A stretch of 64,000 nt of DNA, from assembly GCF_035581365.1 (NCBI RefSeq), contig NZ_CP141590.1, positions 1,302,001 through 1,366,000 of the forward strand. The letters run 5' to 3'. This document shows positions 27,487 to 37,105 of the stretch, piece by piece. How positions within the stretch are numbered: the first letter of the stretch is position 1; each line of letters begins with the position of its first letter. The DNA is from Tsuneonella sp. CC-YZS046 (GTDB lineage Bacteria; Pseudomonadota; Alphaproteobacteria; Sphingomonadales; Sphingomonadaceae). The notes under the pieces were generated by a model. That model was given only the letters and a program-made list of their open reading frames with translations, had not been told where the DNA came from and made no database searches. The translations under genes were made by a program, and so were the position numbers.

Positions 27487-27786
27487 TCAGCCGGGAAATT
27501 CGTCGAGGAAATTCTGCAATCTGCGCACCACCGTGGGGTCGCCGGGGGCCAATTCGAGCGCCTCTTCCGCCAATTCGATCAGCGATTCCGCATGGAAGCT
27601 GCTGGCCAGCCCCTTGAGCCGCATTGCCGCCACATTCCAGTTGCCGTCGCAGCGGGCCCGGCGCAGCAGGTCTATATGGTTTTCCAGGCTTTCCCGAAAA
27701 GCAAGGCGCAACTCGGCCAGCAAGGCAACGTCGTCGCCCGCAGCAGCCGCAAAAGTCGCGTCGAGAGCCCCATTTTCATAAGCCAT
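27487..27786 (-). CDS. Hpt-like protein lacking the phospho-acceptor His
   Basis: 99 residues, all helical. The sequence AAMRLKGLASSFHAESLIEL, followed by AEEAL, matches the core of histidine phosphotransfer domains (AHxLKGxAxxxGAxxL). At the phosphorylated position there is Met55 instead of His. The start is divergent from the TipN-like gene, with 68 nt between. If it is not a phosphotransfer protein it could sequester or scaffold a response regulator. Its neighbour at 23842 also lacks its His, which suggests a common non-phosphorylating mechanism. Confidence 0.65.
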   Translation of the reverse strand: MAYENGALDATFAAAAGDDVALLAELRLAFRESLENHIDLLRRARCDGNWNVAAMRLKGLASSFHAESLIELAEEALELAPGDPTVVRRLQNFLDEFPG

Positions 27787-27809
27787 CCGATCCGCCTAGC
27801 GAAGGAAGG

Positions 27810-27824
27810 TTAAAGCGGGGTTTA
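27810..27824. promoter_or_regulatory. CtrA-like box between Hpt-like and TipN-like genes
   Basis: TTAA-AGCGGGG-TTTA matches TTAA-N7-TTAA at 7 of 8 positions. It lies in the 68-nt divergent region, 31 nt before the TipN-like start. Confidence 0.4.
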
Positions 27825-27854
27825 TCGCTTTCAAAGGCGTGATATGCTGTCGCC

Positions 27855-30506
27855 ATGACTTCAGGGACGCGCATCGCATCGATCGGGCCGGATTCCGAAA
27901 TGCCCGAACGCTCTTTTTCGCCAGAGGGAGAACGGCCTGAGCCGCTCGAACTCAGGGACGCGATAGAAGACGATGATGCGATAGAAGAAGCGGCCTATAC
28001 GATGGTCCAGGAAGAGGATTTCCTGCTGGCACAGCGCCACCGGTGGATCATCCCCGCCCTTGCCGTCGCAGCCGTAGCAGGCTGGACTGCATTCTTTCTT
28101 TGGGCGCATCGCGCCGCGATCCTGGCTGGCGCCTCCCCGGAACGATGGGCGGGCTTGATCGGCCTATGGGCGATCCCCGTGCTGCTTGTAGTGGCCTTGT
28201 GGCTGCTCGCCATGCGCAACAGCCATCGCGAGGCTGTCCGCTTCGGCATCACCGCGCGATCTCTTTCCGAAGAATCCCAGCGGCTGGAGCAGCGGCTGGT
28301 CACGGTGAACCGGGAACTGAGCCTTGCGCGCGAATTCATCGCCTCCCAATCGCGCGACATCGAATCCCTCGGCAGGGTTGCCTGCGAAAGGCTCTCCCAG
28401 CACTCCGACCATCTGGCGGGATTGATTTCCCATAATGGCGAGCAGGTCGATGCCATCGCTTCCGTCAGCACCACGGCTCTGGAAAACATGAACCGCCTGC
28501 GGGGCGAGCTGCCGGTCATTGCCAATTCGGCGCGCGATGTCACCAACCAGATCGGCAATGCAGGCCGCACCGCGCACAGTCAGCTGGACAGCCTTGTCAG
28601 CGGATTTCACCGTCTGAACGAATTCGGCGAAGCGAGCGAACGCCAGGTTCAATCCCTGAAAGCCCAGATCGATGCCTCCCTTTCGGCGCTCGATGCCCAG
28701 GCCGGCAAATTGTCCGAGGCTACGGATGCGCGCTTCGGCGCCTTGACCGAGCGGATCGAAGTATTTCGCGCGCAGCTGGACGCTCAGGAGGTGGAAACTC
28801 TCGCCGCCATTCATCGCCGCGCCGAAGCCTTGACCTCGCATATGGCGGGCAGCTTCGCCAGCCTGGCGGAGCAGGAGGAAAAAGGGATAGAAGCGCTTCG
28901 GACGCGGCTGGCCGCGCTCCGCGAGGAAGGCGCCGGGCTGTCCGATCAATTGCGCCAGAGTGAAGAGCAGGCGCTCGATCAGTGGCGCGCCTCTGTCGAA
29001 AGGCTGCGCACCGGCCTGCGCGCCGCGCTCGAAGAAATCGCGCGGATCGACAGCGCATCGCTGGAATCTTCCCAGGCAAGGCTCACGGCCCTCGAAGAAG
29101 AAGCAATCCGCATCAACGAAAGCCTGGCCGAAAGCAGCCGCACATTTCTGTCGGCGATGGATCAGCGCCACGCCGAAAGCGAAGCGCATCAGGTGGAAGC
29201 GATAGCGCGGCTTGAAACCCAGCTTGCGCATCTCGATTCCGAGCTGGAAAGGCGGAGAGCGGATCAGGCCGATCACGGGGAAGCGCTTGCCCTGCATGGG
29301 GAGCGTCTGGCGGAGCGGATTACCGAAATCGGGCAGCACGTGGCCGAAGTCGCCGCGCAAGGCGAGCGGGTCGAGGCCAGCCTGGCACAGGCCATCGCCA
29401 CCTTGGCGGCAAAGCTCGCGGAAAGCCGCGCCGCATTGGACGGAACGGACGGCCAGATCGCGCAACTCACCGACGCCAGCGTCCGCCTGCTCGAGATCAT
29501 CCGGGCCGGCGCCGAGCATAGCCGCGAGGATCTGCCGGAAGCGATCGGGCTGGCCCACTCCCGCCTCGAAGCGGTCCATGCCTATTCCGAACAGCTTCGC
29601 ATGATGCTGATCGAAGCGGAAGAAAAAGGGCGCTCTCTTTCCGAGCATGTGCTCGCCGCCCAGCGCGACGGTCGCGCCAGCCAGGAGGAAACGGAGGCTT
29701 TTCACAGGCGGATGGCGCAAGAGGCCCAGGATCAGGCCAATGCCGTCGAAACATTGCGGCAGGCCCTGCAAGGTTTTGCTGCCGAAAGCCAGAATCTGGC
29801 GGAACGCAACCAGGGCCAGTTGCAGGCGGCGATCGACCAGTTGCGCGAGGCGGCGAAGGCTGTCGCCGCGGAACTGACCGAAGGAACCCGCGAAACGATC
29901 GGCACGCTGGCCGAACGGATCGGCGAGGAGACTTCACAGGCAATCGACCGCGCGGTGCGCGTGCGCACCACGGAAGCCATCGGCCAGTTGGAACAAAGCG
30001 CCGCCCATGCCAGCGGCATCAGCCGCGAAGCCGCCATCCAGCTTCGCGATCAGCTTGCAAAGGTGGACGAACTGGCCGGCCATCTGGAAAAGCGTGTTGC
30101 ACATGCGCGCCAGCGTGCCGAAGAACAGCTCGACAACGATTTTTCGCGCCGTGTGGCGCTCATCGCGGAATCGCTCAATTCCAATGCGATCGACATCAGC
30201 AAGGCCCTGTCCAATGAAGTGAGCGATGTGGCCTGGTCATCCTATCTCAAGGGCGACCGCGGCATTTTCACCAGGCGGGCCGTTCGGCTGCTCGACCATT
30301 CGGAAAGCAGGGCAATCGCTCAGATCTATGAACAGGACAGCGATTTCCGCGGACATGTGAATCAGTATGTGCATGACTTCGAAGCCATGCTTCGGCAATT
30401 GCTCTCGACGCGGGATGGCCATGCGCTCAGCGTGACCTTGCTGTCATCGGATATGGGCAAGCTCTATGTCGCGCTTGCGCAAGGCATCGAGCGCCTCAGG
30501 AACTGA
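27855..30506 (+). CDS. Membrane-anchored coiled-coil protein, TipN-like polarity factor
   Basis: 883 residues. An acidic N-terminus (1-60) is followed by two membrane spans (~64-84 and ~98-119). A ~640-residue Ala/Glu/Gln-rich coiled coil follows. The conserved globular C-terminal domain spans ~765-883 (ALSNEVSDVAWSSYLKGDRG, then RRAVRLLDHSESR and LLSSDMGKLYVALAQGIERL). Length, two N-terminal spans and coiled coil parallel Caulobacter TipN (~888 residues), which marks the new pole and positions ParA and the flagellum. Orthology is inferred from architecture. A CtrA-like site precedes it. Confidence 0.75.
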   Translation: MTSGTRIASIGPDSEMPERSFSPEGERPEPLELRDAIEDDDAIEEAAYTMVQEEDFLLAQRHRWIIPALAVAAVAGWTAFFLWAHRAAILAGASPERWAGLIGLWAIPVLLVVALWLLAMRNSHREAVRFGITARSLSEESQRLEQRLVTVNRELSLAREFIASQSRDIESLGRVACERLSQHSDHLAGLISHNGEQVDAIASVSTTALENMNRLRGELPVIANSARDVTNQIGNAGRTAHSQLDSLVSGFHRLNEFGEASERQVQSLKAQIDASLSALDAQAGKLSEATDARFGALTERIEVFRAQLDAQEVETLAAIHRRAEALTSHMAGSFASLAEQEEKGIEALRTRLAALREEGAGLSDQLRQSEEQALDQWRASVERLRTGLRAALEEIARIDSASLESSQARLTALEEEAIRINESLAESSRTFLSAMDQRHAESEAHQVEAIARLETQLAHLDSELERRRADQADHGEALALHGERLAERITEIGQHVAEVAAQGERVEASLAQAIATLAAKLAESRAALDGTDGQIAQLTDASVRLLEIIRAGAEHSREDLPEAIGLAHSRLEAVHAYSEQLRMMLIEAEEKGRSLSEHVLAAQRDGRASQEETEAFHRRMAQEAQDQANAVETLRQALQGFAAESQNLAERNQGQLQAAIDQLREAAKAVAAELTEGTRETIGTLAERIGEETSQAIDRAVRVRTTEAIGQLEQSAAHASGISREAAIQLRDQLAKVDELAGHLEKRVAHARQRAEEQLDNDFSRRVALIAESLNSNAIDISKALSNEVSDVAWSSYLKGDRGIFTRRAVRLLDHSESRAIAQIYEQDSDFRGHVNQYVHDFEAMLRQLLSTRDGHALSVTLLSSDMGKLYVALAQGIERLRN

Positions 30507-30510
30507 CCGG

Positions 30511-30545
30511 GTTCCGTTCTGCGCCTTGTCAGTTCCGTTCTGCGC
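30511..30545. repeat. 14-bp duplication (21-nt period) at the DUF1467 stop codon
   Basis: GTTCCGTTCTGCGC occurs at 30511-30524 and 30532-30545. Copy 2 encodes the last residues of the DUF1467 protein, and its stop (30529-30531) lies at the junction. Copy 1 fills the gap to the TipN-like gene. Confidence 0.85.
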
Positions 30546-30831
30546 GCGGTTGCAGGTCTATATCCGGCGGGGAACCGAAGAAATTGAGGTCGTCCACTCC
30601 GACCCAGCCGTTGACGTAATTCGCGTAATACAGGCCACACAGCACCGCCGCCAGAATTGTCGCAACGAAGCAAATTCTGCCTGGGCGGAAATTCGCCGGC
30701 GCGCTGTCAGCCTGGCCGGGTACCTTCTCGATGCCGGCCTCGTCATGGGTGCGCACTCCGAACGGCAAGAGGAGGAACGCGCTCATCACCCAGAACAGGC
30801 AGTAGATCGCAAGAATGGAAGTCCATTTCAT
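30529..30831 (-). CDS. DUF1467 family membrane protein
   Basis: 100 residues from the ATG at 30831 (MKWTSILAIYCLFWVMSAFL). Two membrane spans (~4-22 and ~55-77) flank the conserved LPFGVRTHDEAG loop, which defines DUF1467. It is a small inner-membrane protein of unknown function, often downstream of the RNase J gene in alphaproteobacteria. It is the last gene of the long nuo-birA-coaX-rnj operon; only 5 nt separate it from RNase J. Confidence 0.88.
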   Translation of the reverse strand: MKWTSILAIYCLFWVMSAFLLLPFGVRTHDEAGIEKVPGQADSAPANFRPGRICFVATILAAVLCGLYYANYVNGWVGVDDLNFFGSPPDIDLQPRAERN

Positions 30832-30836
30832 CGCAG

Positions 30837-32483
30837 CTACTCCCCGGCCAGCAAGACCCGCACTTGCGGTTTCTTGCCGCACCAGCGCTGGGCGGCGCGC
30901 CTTGCCGCAAGCCGGGCCGCCTCCATCACGCTTTCCCGATCCTTCCGGGCACCCCCTCTGAGCTTGGCGATCGCAGCCGCCACATCGTCTTCCGCCTCGG
31001 AAACGAACTCGTCGTAGTCCTCGTCCAGCGGCAGGCCGATTCCCGTGACCTGCCCCGTCCCGCGAGCATCCTCCACGGCGACAATCAGCAAGCCGTCCCG
31101 CGCCATCCGCCGGCGCATCGTGATCGCTTCGCCATCGGCCGGGACAATGATGTCACCGTCCAGCACCAGCCTGCCGGCGCGGACTTCGGCCAGCTTTCCG
31201 GGTTTTCCCGGAGCGAGCCGCACGATATCGCCGTTCTTCTGGAATACCGCCGACGGGATTCCGTTGGCCCTGCCGAGCCGCGCCTGCTCCTGCATATGGC
31301 GGATCTCGCCATGCACCGGCACCAGCACCTGCGGCCTGAGCCAACCATAAAGCGCTTCCAGTTCGGGCCTGCCAGGATGCCCGGATACGTGAATGTCGCT
31401 TTGCCTGTCCGTAACCATCATGATCCCACGCTCGGCAAGGCGATTCTGGATTCGGCCGATCGCCAATTCGTTGCCGGGGATCTGGCGGCTGGAGAACAGC
31501 ACGACGTCGCCTTCCTCAAGGCTTATCGGATGATTGTCTTCGGCGATGCGCGCCAGGGCGGCACGGGGTTCTCCCTGGCCACCCGTGGCCACAATCAGCA
31601 CTTCTCCACGGGGGAGGTCCATGGCGCGGTCGAAATCGATAACTTCGGGAAAGTTGCGCAAGTAACCATTGGCTTGTCCGACCTCGATGATCCGGTCGAG
31701 GGACCGCCCGGCCACGCACAGTTCCCGCCCGGTCGCCCGCGCCACCTCGCCCAGGGTCTGGAGCCGCGCGACATTGGAGGCGAAGGTCGTGACCAGCACC
31801 CGCTTGCCGCGATGGCGGCCGACCTCCTCCAGCAGGCCCTTGTAGACGGCCCCTTCCGAGCCGGACGCATCGGCATTGAACACATTGGTGGAATCGCAGA
31901 CCAGCGCGAGAATGCCCTGGTCGCCCAGTTCGACCAGTTCGTCCTCGGTCGCCGGCTCGCCGATCAGAGGCTCCTCGTCCAGCTTCCAGTCGCCGGTATG
32001 GAACAGCGTGCCATAGGGCGTCCCGATCAGCAGGGCGTTGCCTTCCGCGATCGAATGAGCCAGCGGCACATAGGAGATGTCGAACGGGCCGAGCGCGAAG
32101 CTGTCCGGGCCTTCGACCACGTTCAGTTCCAGGTCCGTCACGCCCGCTTCCTGCAGCTTGCGCCGGACGAGTTCGGCGGTGAACGGGGTGGCATAGAGCG
32201 GCACGCCCAAATCCGCCGCGAAATAGGGCACCGCGCCAATATGGTCCTCATGCCCGTGGGTGAGCACGATCCCGAGCAGGTCGTCGAGCCGCTGCTCGAT
32301 GAATTCGAGATCCGCGAAGACCAGATCCACCCCCGGATATTCGTTGCCGCTGAACGACATGCCGAGATCGACCATCAGCCACTTGCCGTCGCAGCCGTAG
32401 AGATTGACGTTCATGCCGATCTCGCCGGAGCCGCCCAGCGCAAGAAACAGCAGCTCCTTTTCCGGCGTAAAATCCTTTTTCAC
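30837..32483 (-). CDS. rnj: Ribonuclease J
   Basis: 548 residues. Metallo-beta-lactamase/beta-CASP nuclease: the zinc motif is HGHEDH (His76, His78, Asp80, His81 in [16 protein letters not shown]). Other blocks are [48 protein letters not shown] and [17 protein letters not shown]. It performs 5'-3' exo- and endonucleolytic RNA decay and rRNA maturation. The start is the GTG at 32483, overlapping the coaX stop (GTGA). Reading upstream in the same frame gives only a coaX shadow. Confidence 0.95.
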   Translation of the reverse strand: MKKDFTPEKELLFLALGGSGEIGMNVNLYGCDGKWLMVDLGMSFSGNEYPGVDLVFADLEFIEQRLDDLLGIVLTHGHEDHIGAVPYFAADLGVPLYATPFTAELVRRKLQEAGVTDLELNVVEGPDSFALGPFDISYVPLAHSIAEGNALLIGTPYGTLFHTGDWKLDEEPLIGEPATEDELVELGDQGILALVCDSTNVFNADASGSEGAVYKGLLEEVGRHRGKRVLVTTFASNVARLQTLGEVARATGRELCVAGRSLDRIIEVGQANGYLRNFPEVIDFDRAMDLPRGEVLIVATGGQGEPRAALARIAEDNHPISLEEGDVVLFSSRQIPGNELAIGRIQNRLAERGIMMVTDRQSDIHVSGHPGRPELEALYGWLRPQVLVPVHGEIRHMQEQARLGRANGIPSAVFQKNGDIVRLAPGKPGKLAEVRAGRLVLDGDIIVPADGEAITMRRRMARDGLLIVAVEDARGTGQVTGIGLPLDEDYDEFVSEAEDDVAAAIAKLRGGARKDRESVMEAARLAARRAAQRWCGKKPQVRVLLAGE

Positions 32484-33259
32484 GCCCGGCTCGCCCTTTC
32501 GGCCAGAAGCGCCAGCCCTTCCAGTGTCAATTCCGCATCCACCGCGTCGAAGATGTTCGTATGCTTGTCGAACAGGATCGCCAACCCGCCGGTCGCGATC
32601 ACCTTGGCGGGGCGGCCGATCTCGCTGCGAATACGGGCGATCAGGCCTTCCATCATCGCCACATAGCCCCAGAACACGCCGATCAGCATCTGGTCTTCGG
32701 TATTGCGCCCCACAACGCTGTCGGAGCGAGGCGCTTCGATCGCGATTCGCGGCAGCTTGGCGGTGTTGCCCACCAGCGCGTCGAGCGACAGGTTGATGCC
32801 GGGGGCAATGATCCCGCCCTTGTAGGCGCCATTGAAATCCACGATGTCGAAGGTGGTGGCGGTTCCGAAATCGACGACGATCAGGTCCCCCGGATATTTC
32901 GTATGCGCCGCAATCGCGTTGACCGCGCGATCCGCACCGAGCGAGCGCGGCTCGTCGATGTCGATCTCTATGCCCCATTGCGCCACGCCCTCGCCCGCGA
33001 TCAGCGGGGAGATGCCGAAGTATTTTTCCGAGAGAACCGTGAGATTGTGAACCGCGCGAGGCACCACCGAAGACAGGATGACCTGATCGATCTGGCTTGA
33101 ACGAATCCCCTCGATCTCCATCAGCTGGACCAGCCAGACCGCATATTGGTCGGCCGTGCGCCGGGGGTCCGTGGCGATCCGCCAGCGCGTCCTGATCTCC
33201 TGCCCCTCGAACAGGGCAAAGACGATATTGGTATTTCCGGCATCTATCGCCAGCAGCAT
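32480..33259 (-). CDS. coaX: Type III pantothenate kinase
   Basis: 259 residues. The ASKHA phosphate motif [18 protein letters not shown] starts the protein. [20 protein letters not shown] and [20 protein letters not shown] follow, then [15 protein letters not shown]. It phosphorylates pantothenate in CoA synthesis and is insensitive to CoA feedback. It lies between birA and RNase J, with a 4-nt overlap with the latter. Confidence 0.97.
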   Translation of the reverse strand: MLLAIDAGNTNIVFALFEGQEIRTRWRIATDPRRTADQYAVWLVQLMEIEGIRSSQIDQVILSSVVPRAVHNLTVLSEKYFGISPLIAGEGVAQWGIEIDIDEPRSLGADRAVNAIAAHTKYPGDLIVVDFGTATTFDIVDFNGAYKGGIIAPGINLSLDALVGNTAKLPRIAIEAPRSDSVVGRNTEDQMLIGVFWGYVAMMEGLIARIRSEIGRPAKVIATGGLAILFDKHTNIFDAVDAELTLEGLALLAERASRA

Positions 33260-33273
33260 ATGGGTTCACTCCT

Positions 33274-33981
33274 TCAGGCGATCACATCGCCCGCATGGAT
33301 GACACGTGCGGTCCCGTCCGCCAAGCGCAGTCGAAGCGCCCCGTCCGGATCGAGCCCATCGAACGCGCCAGCGGCCTCATGCCCATCCGGCTCCTTCACC
33401 GTCAGCATGGCGCCGATGGGATGCGCCATGGCCAGCCAGCGTTCGAACAATCTGTCCTTGCCCAAGGCCCGCCATGTTTCGAGCTGGGCGCCGAACCGCG
33501 CCGAAAGCCCGGCGGCGAATATATCCCGATCCGGCGCGGGGCCAAGCACGCTGAGGGCAATCGTCCGGCGATCCGGCAGGTCGGGGGCCTGCGCCAGATT
33601 GACGCCCATTCCCACCACGATGGACCGTCCTTCCCCTTCCAGCAGTATTCCCGCCAGCTTCGCGCCCGAAAGCAGCAGATCGTTGGGCCATTTCAGCATG
33701 AGGCCGGCGGGATTCGCCAGACATTCGGCAACCGCGTCATACAAGGCCAGCGCCGCCACGAAGGACAAGGTGGGCGGCGGCGGATCGTGAGGGCCGACAT
33801 GCACCACGGTGGAGCCCATGAAATTGCCCGAGCCATCCTGCCAGATGCGCCCGGAGCGCCCCCGGCCCGCATCCTGCCGGTCGGCGACCAGCCAGTAGCC
33901 CTCCGCAACAAGCTCCCCGCCCCGCAGCCTTGCAATGAGATCTGCGTTTGTGGACCCGGTTACGGAAACAAACTCGATCAA
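33274..33981 (-). CDS. birA: Biotin--[acetyl-CoA-carboxylase] ligase
   Basis: 235 residues, only the catalytic module. The biotinyl-AMP loop is DAGRGRSGRIWQDGSGNF, followed by LKWPNDLLLSGAKLAGILLE and a small C-terminal SH3-like domain (GAFDGLDPDGALRLRLADG). It biotinylates acetyl-CoA carboxylase BCCP. There is no N-terminal helix-turn-helix, so it is not a repressor. It starts 8 nt after nuoN, as is common in alphaproteobacteria. Confidence 0.95.
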   Translation of the reverse strand: MIEFVSVTGSTNADLIARLRGGELVAEGYWLVADRQDAGRGRSGRIWQDGSGNFMGSTVVHVGPHDPPPPTLSFVAALALYDAVAECLANPAGLMLKWPNDLLLSGAKLAGILLEGEGRSIVVGMGVNLAQAPDLPDRRTIALSVLGPAPDRDIFAAGLSARFGAQLETWRALGKDRLFERWLAMAHPIGAMLTVKEPDGHEAAGAFDGLDPDGALRLRLADGTARVIHAGDVIA

Positions 33982-33988
33982 ATCCGGC

Positions 33989-35452
33989 TCAGGGCGCGAA
34001 GAACAGGGCTGCCGAGGCCTTGTCGGCGAGCGCGCCGAGCCAGCGGGTCAGCAAATAGCCCAGCGGCGAAATGAACAGCGCGGAACCTGCGAGAAGAAGC
34101 CAGTGCGCCCAGTCGCTGCCGCCCTGCACGGCGCCCGCCGGCTCGTCGAAATACATCACCTTGACCACCTTGAGGTAGTAGAAGGCGCCGATCACCGAAG
34201 CGGCGATGCCGATGGCCGCCAGGGGAACCAGATTCGCCTCCACGGCGGCCTGGAACACCACGAACTTGCCCCAGAAGCCCAGCAAGGGCGGAATCCCGGC
34301 AAGGCTGAACATGACGGCCGCAAGGCAGAGCGCGAGCAGGGGCTTGCTGCGCGAAAGCCCGGCGATGTCGGAAAGGCCCTCGAGCGGAGTGCCATCGGCT
34401 GCCTTGAGCATCAGGACCGCGACGAAACCGCCAATCGACATGGCCACATAGATGGCGAGATAGACCAGCATGGCCGACGCGCCCTTCGGCGTGGCGGCGG
34501 CAAGGCCGATCAGGATGAAGCCGACATTGTTGATCGAGGAATAGGCCAGCAGCCGCTTGAGATTGGCCTGGCCGATGGCGCCCAGCGCGCCCACGATAAT
34601 GGATGCCAGCGCCGCGAAGATGACGATCTGGCGCCATGCGTCCGCCTGCGCGCCGAACGCATCCAGAGTGACCCGCATGGTCAGCGCGAGCGCGGCCACC
34701 TTCGGAGCCGTGGCGAACAGCATCGTGACCGGGGTCGGCGCGCCTTCATAGACGTCCGGCGTCCACATATGGAACGGCACCGCGCTGACCTTGAAGGCCA
34801 GCCCCGCCAGCACGAAGATCACGCCGAACAGCGCACCGTGCGAAAGATCGCCGGACAGGGCCGCCCGGATGCCCTCGAAGCTCGTGGTTCCGGTAAAGCC
34901 GTAGGTCAGGCTCATGCCGAACAGCAGGATGCCGCTGGCAAGCGCGCCCAGCACGAAATATTTCAGGCCCGCCTCGGCCGAGCGATCGTCGGTGCGGAGG
35001 AAAGCCGCCAGGACATAGGCGGCAAGGCTGTTGAGCTCCAACCCGATATAGAGCGTCAGCAGATCCGTGGCGGACACCATCAGCCCCATGCCGAGCACGG
35101 CAAACAGCACCAGCACCGGATATTCCGCGCGCATCGCCCCGGCCCGTTCGAAAAACGCGGGAGCGATCATCAGGGCGGCGGCACCCGCGACATAGATCAG
35201 AATCTTGGCGAAGGCCGCAAAGGCATCCGCGCGGAACTGGCCGGCGAAGGCGACCGTATCGGCGCCCAGCGCGCCGCCGCAAAGCGCGGGCGCGGTGAGA
35301 AAGGCGCAGGCGGCCAGCGCCGCGACCGCGGCGATGCTGATCGCGCGGCTGGCCTTGTCGCCGAACCAGGCGGCGGCAAGCAGCAGGACCAGCCCGGAAA
35401 CGCTCAGGACGATTTCCGTGACGATCAGGGCAAGGGAGGCTTGAAAGTCCAT
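33989..35452 (-). CDS. nuoN: NADH-quinone oxidoreductase subunit N
   Basis: 487 residues with ~14 membrane spans, an antiporter-like proton-pumping subunit. Family blocks: LGMGLMVSATDLLTLYIGLE, LNSLAAYVLAAFLRTD, EAGLKYFVLGALASGILLFG and LKRLLAYSSINNVGFILIGL. The Lys in the central broken helix and a Glu in TM5 are kept. Its start overlaps the nuoM stop by one base. Confidence 0.97.
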   Translation of the reverse strand: MDFQASLALIVTEIVLSVSGLVLLLAAAWFGDKASRAISIAAVAALAACAFLTAPALCGGALGADTVAFAGQFRADAFAAFAKILIYVAGAAALMIAPAFFERAGAMRAEYPVLVLFAVLGMGLMVSATDLLTLYIGLELNSLAAYVLAAFLRTDDRSAEAGLKYFVLGALASGILLFGMSLTYGFTGTTSFEGIRAALSGDLSHGALFGVIFVLAGLAFKVSAVPFHMWTPDVYEGAPTPVTMLFATAPKVAALALTMRVTLDAFGAQADAWRQIVIFAALASIIVGALGAIGQANLKRLLAYSSINNVGFILIGLAAATPKGASAMLVYLAIYVAMSIGGFVAVLMLKAADGTPLEGLSDIAGLSRSKPLLALCLAAVMFSLAGIPPLLGFWGKFVVFQAAVEANLVPLAAIGIAASVIGAFYYLKVVKVMYFDEPAGAVQGGSDWAHWLLLAGSALFISPLGYLLTRWLGALADKASAALFFAP

Positions 35453-36999
35453 CAGTGCGCTCCCCCCTGCGCGGCATGGGCATCATGTTCGGCATGTCCG
35501 GACGGCTTGGGCTTGCCCATCGCCAGCTTGGCGTCCCCCTCGGGCGCGGCACGGGCGACGCGCGCATCCAGCGCGGCGATGTCCTTGCGCATCGGCGCCA
35601 GAAAACTTTCGGGATAGACGCCCATCCACAGGACCGCGGCGGCAATCGGGACGAGCATCAGCAGCTCCCGCTTGTCGACATCCGGCATCGCGGCGGCATC
35701 GGCATTCTTCTGCTCGCCGAATGCGACGCGGCGATAGAGATAAAGCATATAGGCCGCGCCCAGGATGATGCCCGTGGTGCAGACCAGGGCGACCCAGCTC
35801 GAAACCTGATAGATCCCGGCCAGCGACAGGAATTCCCCAACGAAACCGCTGGTTCCCGGCAGACCGATCGAGGCCATGGTGAACAGCAGGAAGAACAGCG
35901 CATAGCGTGGCATGTTGATGGAAATCCCGCCGTAACGGTCGATTTCCCGCGTGTGCAGCCGATCGTAGATGATGCCGACGCAAAGGAACAGCGCGCCCGC
36001 CACCAGCCCGTGGCTCAACATCACGATCATCGCGCCTTCCAAGCCCTGCACGTTGAAGGCGAACAGGCCGATGGTGACGATCCCCATATGCGCAACCGAA
36101 CTGTAGGCGATCAGCTTCTTCATGTCGTCCTGCACCAGCGCCACCAGCGAGGTGTAAACCACCGCGACCATCGACAGGACGAAGATCAGCCAGGCGAACT
36201 GCGCGCTGGCTTCCGGGAACATCGGAAGCGAAAAGCGGATGAAACCGTAGCCGCCCATCTTCAACAGCACGCCGGCCAGCAGCACAGAACCCGCCGTGGG
36301 AGCCTGAACGTGCGCATCGGGCAGCCAGGTATGGACCGGCCACATCGGCATCTTCACCGCGAAGCTGGCGAAGAAGGCCAGCCACAGCCAGGTCTGCGCG
36401 CGCGGCGGGAAGTCATAGGCCATCAGCGTCGGAATGTCGGTCGTGCCAGCCTCGTTCACCATCCACAGCATCGCGATCAGCATCAGCACGGAGCCGAGCA
36501 GCGTGTAGAGGAAGAACTTGTAGCTGGCGTAGATGCGGTCCTGCCCGCCCCAGATACCGATGATGAGATACATCGGGATCAGGCCGGCTTCGAAGAAGAT
36601 GTAGAACAGGAACAGGTCCTGCGCCGCGAACACGCCGATCATCAGCACTTCCATCAGCAGGAAGGCGGCCATGTATTCGCCGACCCGCTTCTCGATGGAA
36701 AGCCAGCTCGCGCCGATGCAGATCGGCATCAGGAACACGGAAAGGATGATGAGCATCAATGCGATGCCGTCGATGCCCAGGGCCCACGAGAAGCCGGCGA
36801 AGATCGGCGCGCGTTCCACGAACTGCCATTGCGCGCCGCCGATATCGAAATTGGCCCAGAGCACGATCCCGAGGACGAGATCGACCAGCGTGGCCGCCAA
36901 TGCGATCGTCCGGGCGGCCTTCGCCTCCGCGAACAGGCACGCCACCGCCGCCGCGAGCGGCACGAGCAGCATTACGGAAAGGATTGGAAAACCGTCCAC
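35452..36999 (-). CDS. nuoM: NADH-quinone oxidoreductase subunit M
   Basis: 515 residues from a GTG at 36999 ([18 protein letters not shown]), the normal family N-terminus. An in-frame ATG at 37053 would add a polar, unlikely extension. Blocks: [60 protein letters not shown] and [13 protein letters not shown]. Fourteen spans; proton channel subunit. The C-terminal ~35 residues are polar and His-rich ([14 protein letters not shown]). Confidence 0.95.
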   Translation of the reverse strand: MDGFPILSVMLLVPLAAAVACLFAEAKAARTIALAATLVDLVLGIVLWANFDIGGAQWQFVERAPIFAGFSWALGIDGIALMLIILSVFLMPICIGASWLSIEKRVGEYMAAFLLMEVLMIGVFAAQDLFLFYIFFEAGLIPMYLIIGIWGGQDRIYASYKFFLYTLLGSVLMLIAMLWMVNEAGTTDIPTLMAYDFPPRAQTWLWLAFFASFAVKMPMWPVHTWLPDAHVQAPTAGSVLLAGVLLKMGGYGFIRFSLPMFPEASAQFAWLIFVLSMVAVVYTSLVALVQDDMKKLIAYSSVAHMGIVTIGLFAFNVQGLEGAMIVMLSHGLVAGALFLCVGIIYDRLHTREIDRYGGISINMPRYALFFLLFTMASIGLPGTSGFVGEFLSLAGIYQVSSWVALVCTTGIILGAAYMLYLYRRVAFGEQKNADAAAMPDVDKRELLMLVPIAAAVLWMGVYPESFLAPMRKDIAALDARVARAAPEGDAKLAMGKPKPSGHAEHDAHAAQGGAH

Positions 37000-37105
37000 T
37001 AGAAAACCCCGTTCGGACCGAGGCCGGCGAGGCCCCGCCCTTTCTTCGGACATGCGACGAGGGAAGAGAGAGCCTCCCCCCGGCCGGCTGGCAAGGCAAG
37101 GCGCA

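Noticed and set aside
30657-32666. 669-residue open frame antisense to RNase J
   Set aside because: Lies wholly opposite RNase J, whose catalytic motifs are intact; no ribosome site or domain.
32484-33269. N-terminal extension of RNase J by ~260 residues
   Set aside because: The same frame stays open across coaX, but coaX is the real gene there; RNase J begins normally at the GTG at 32483.
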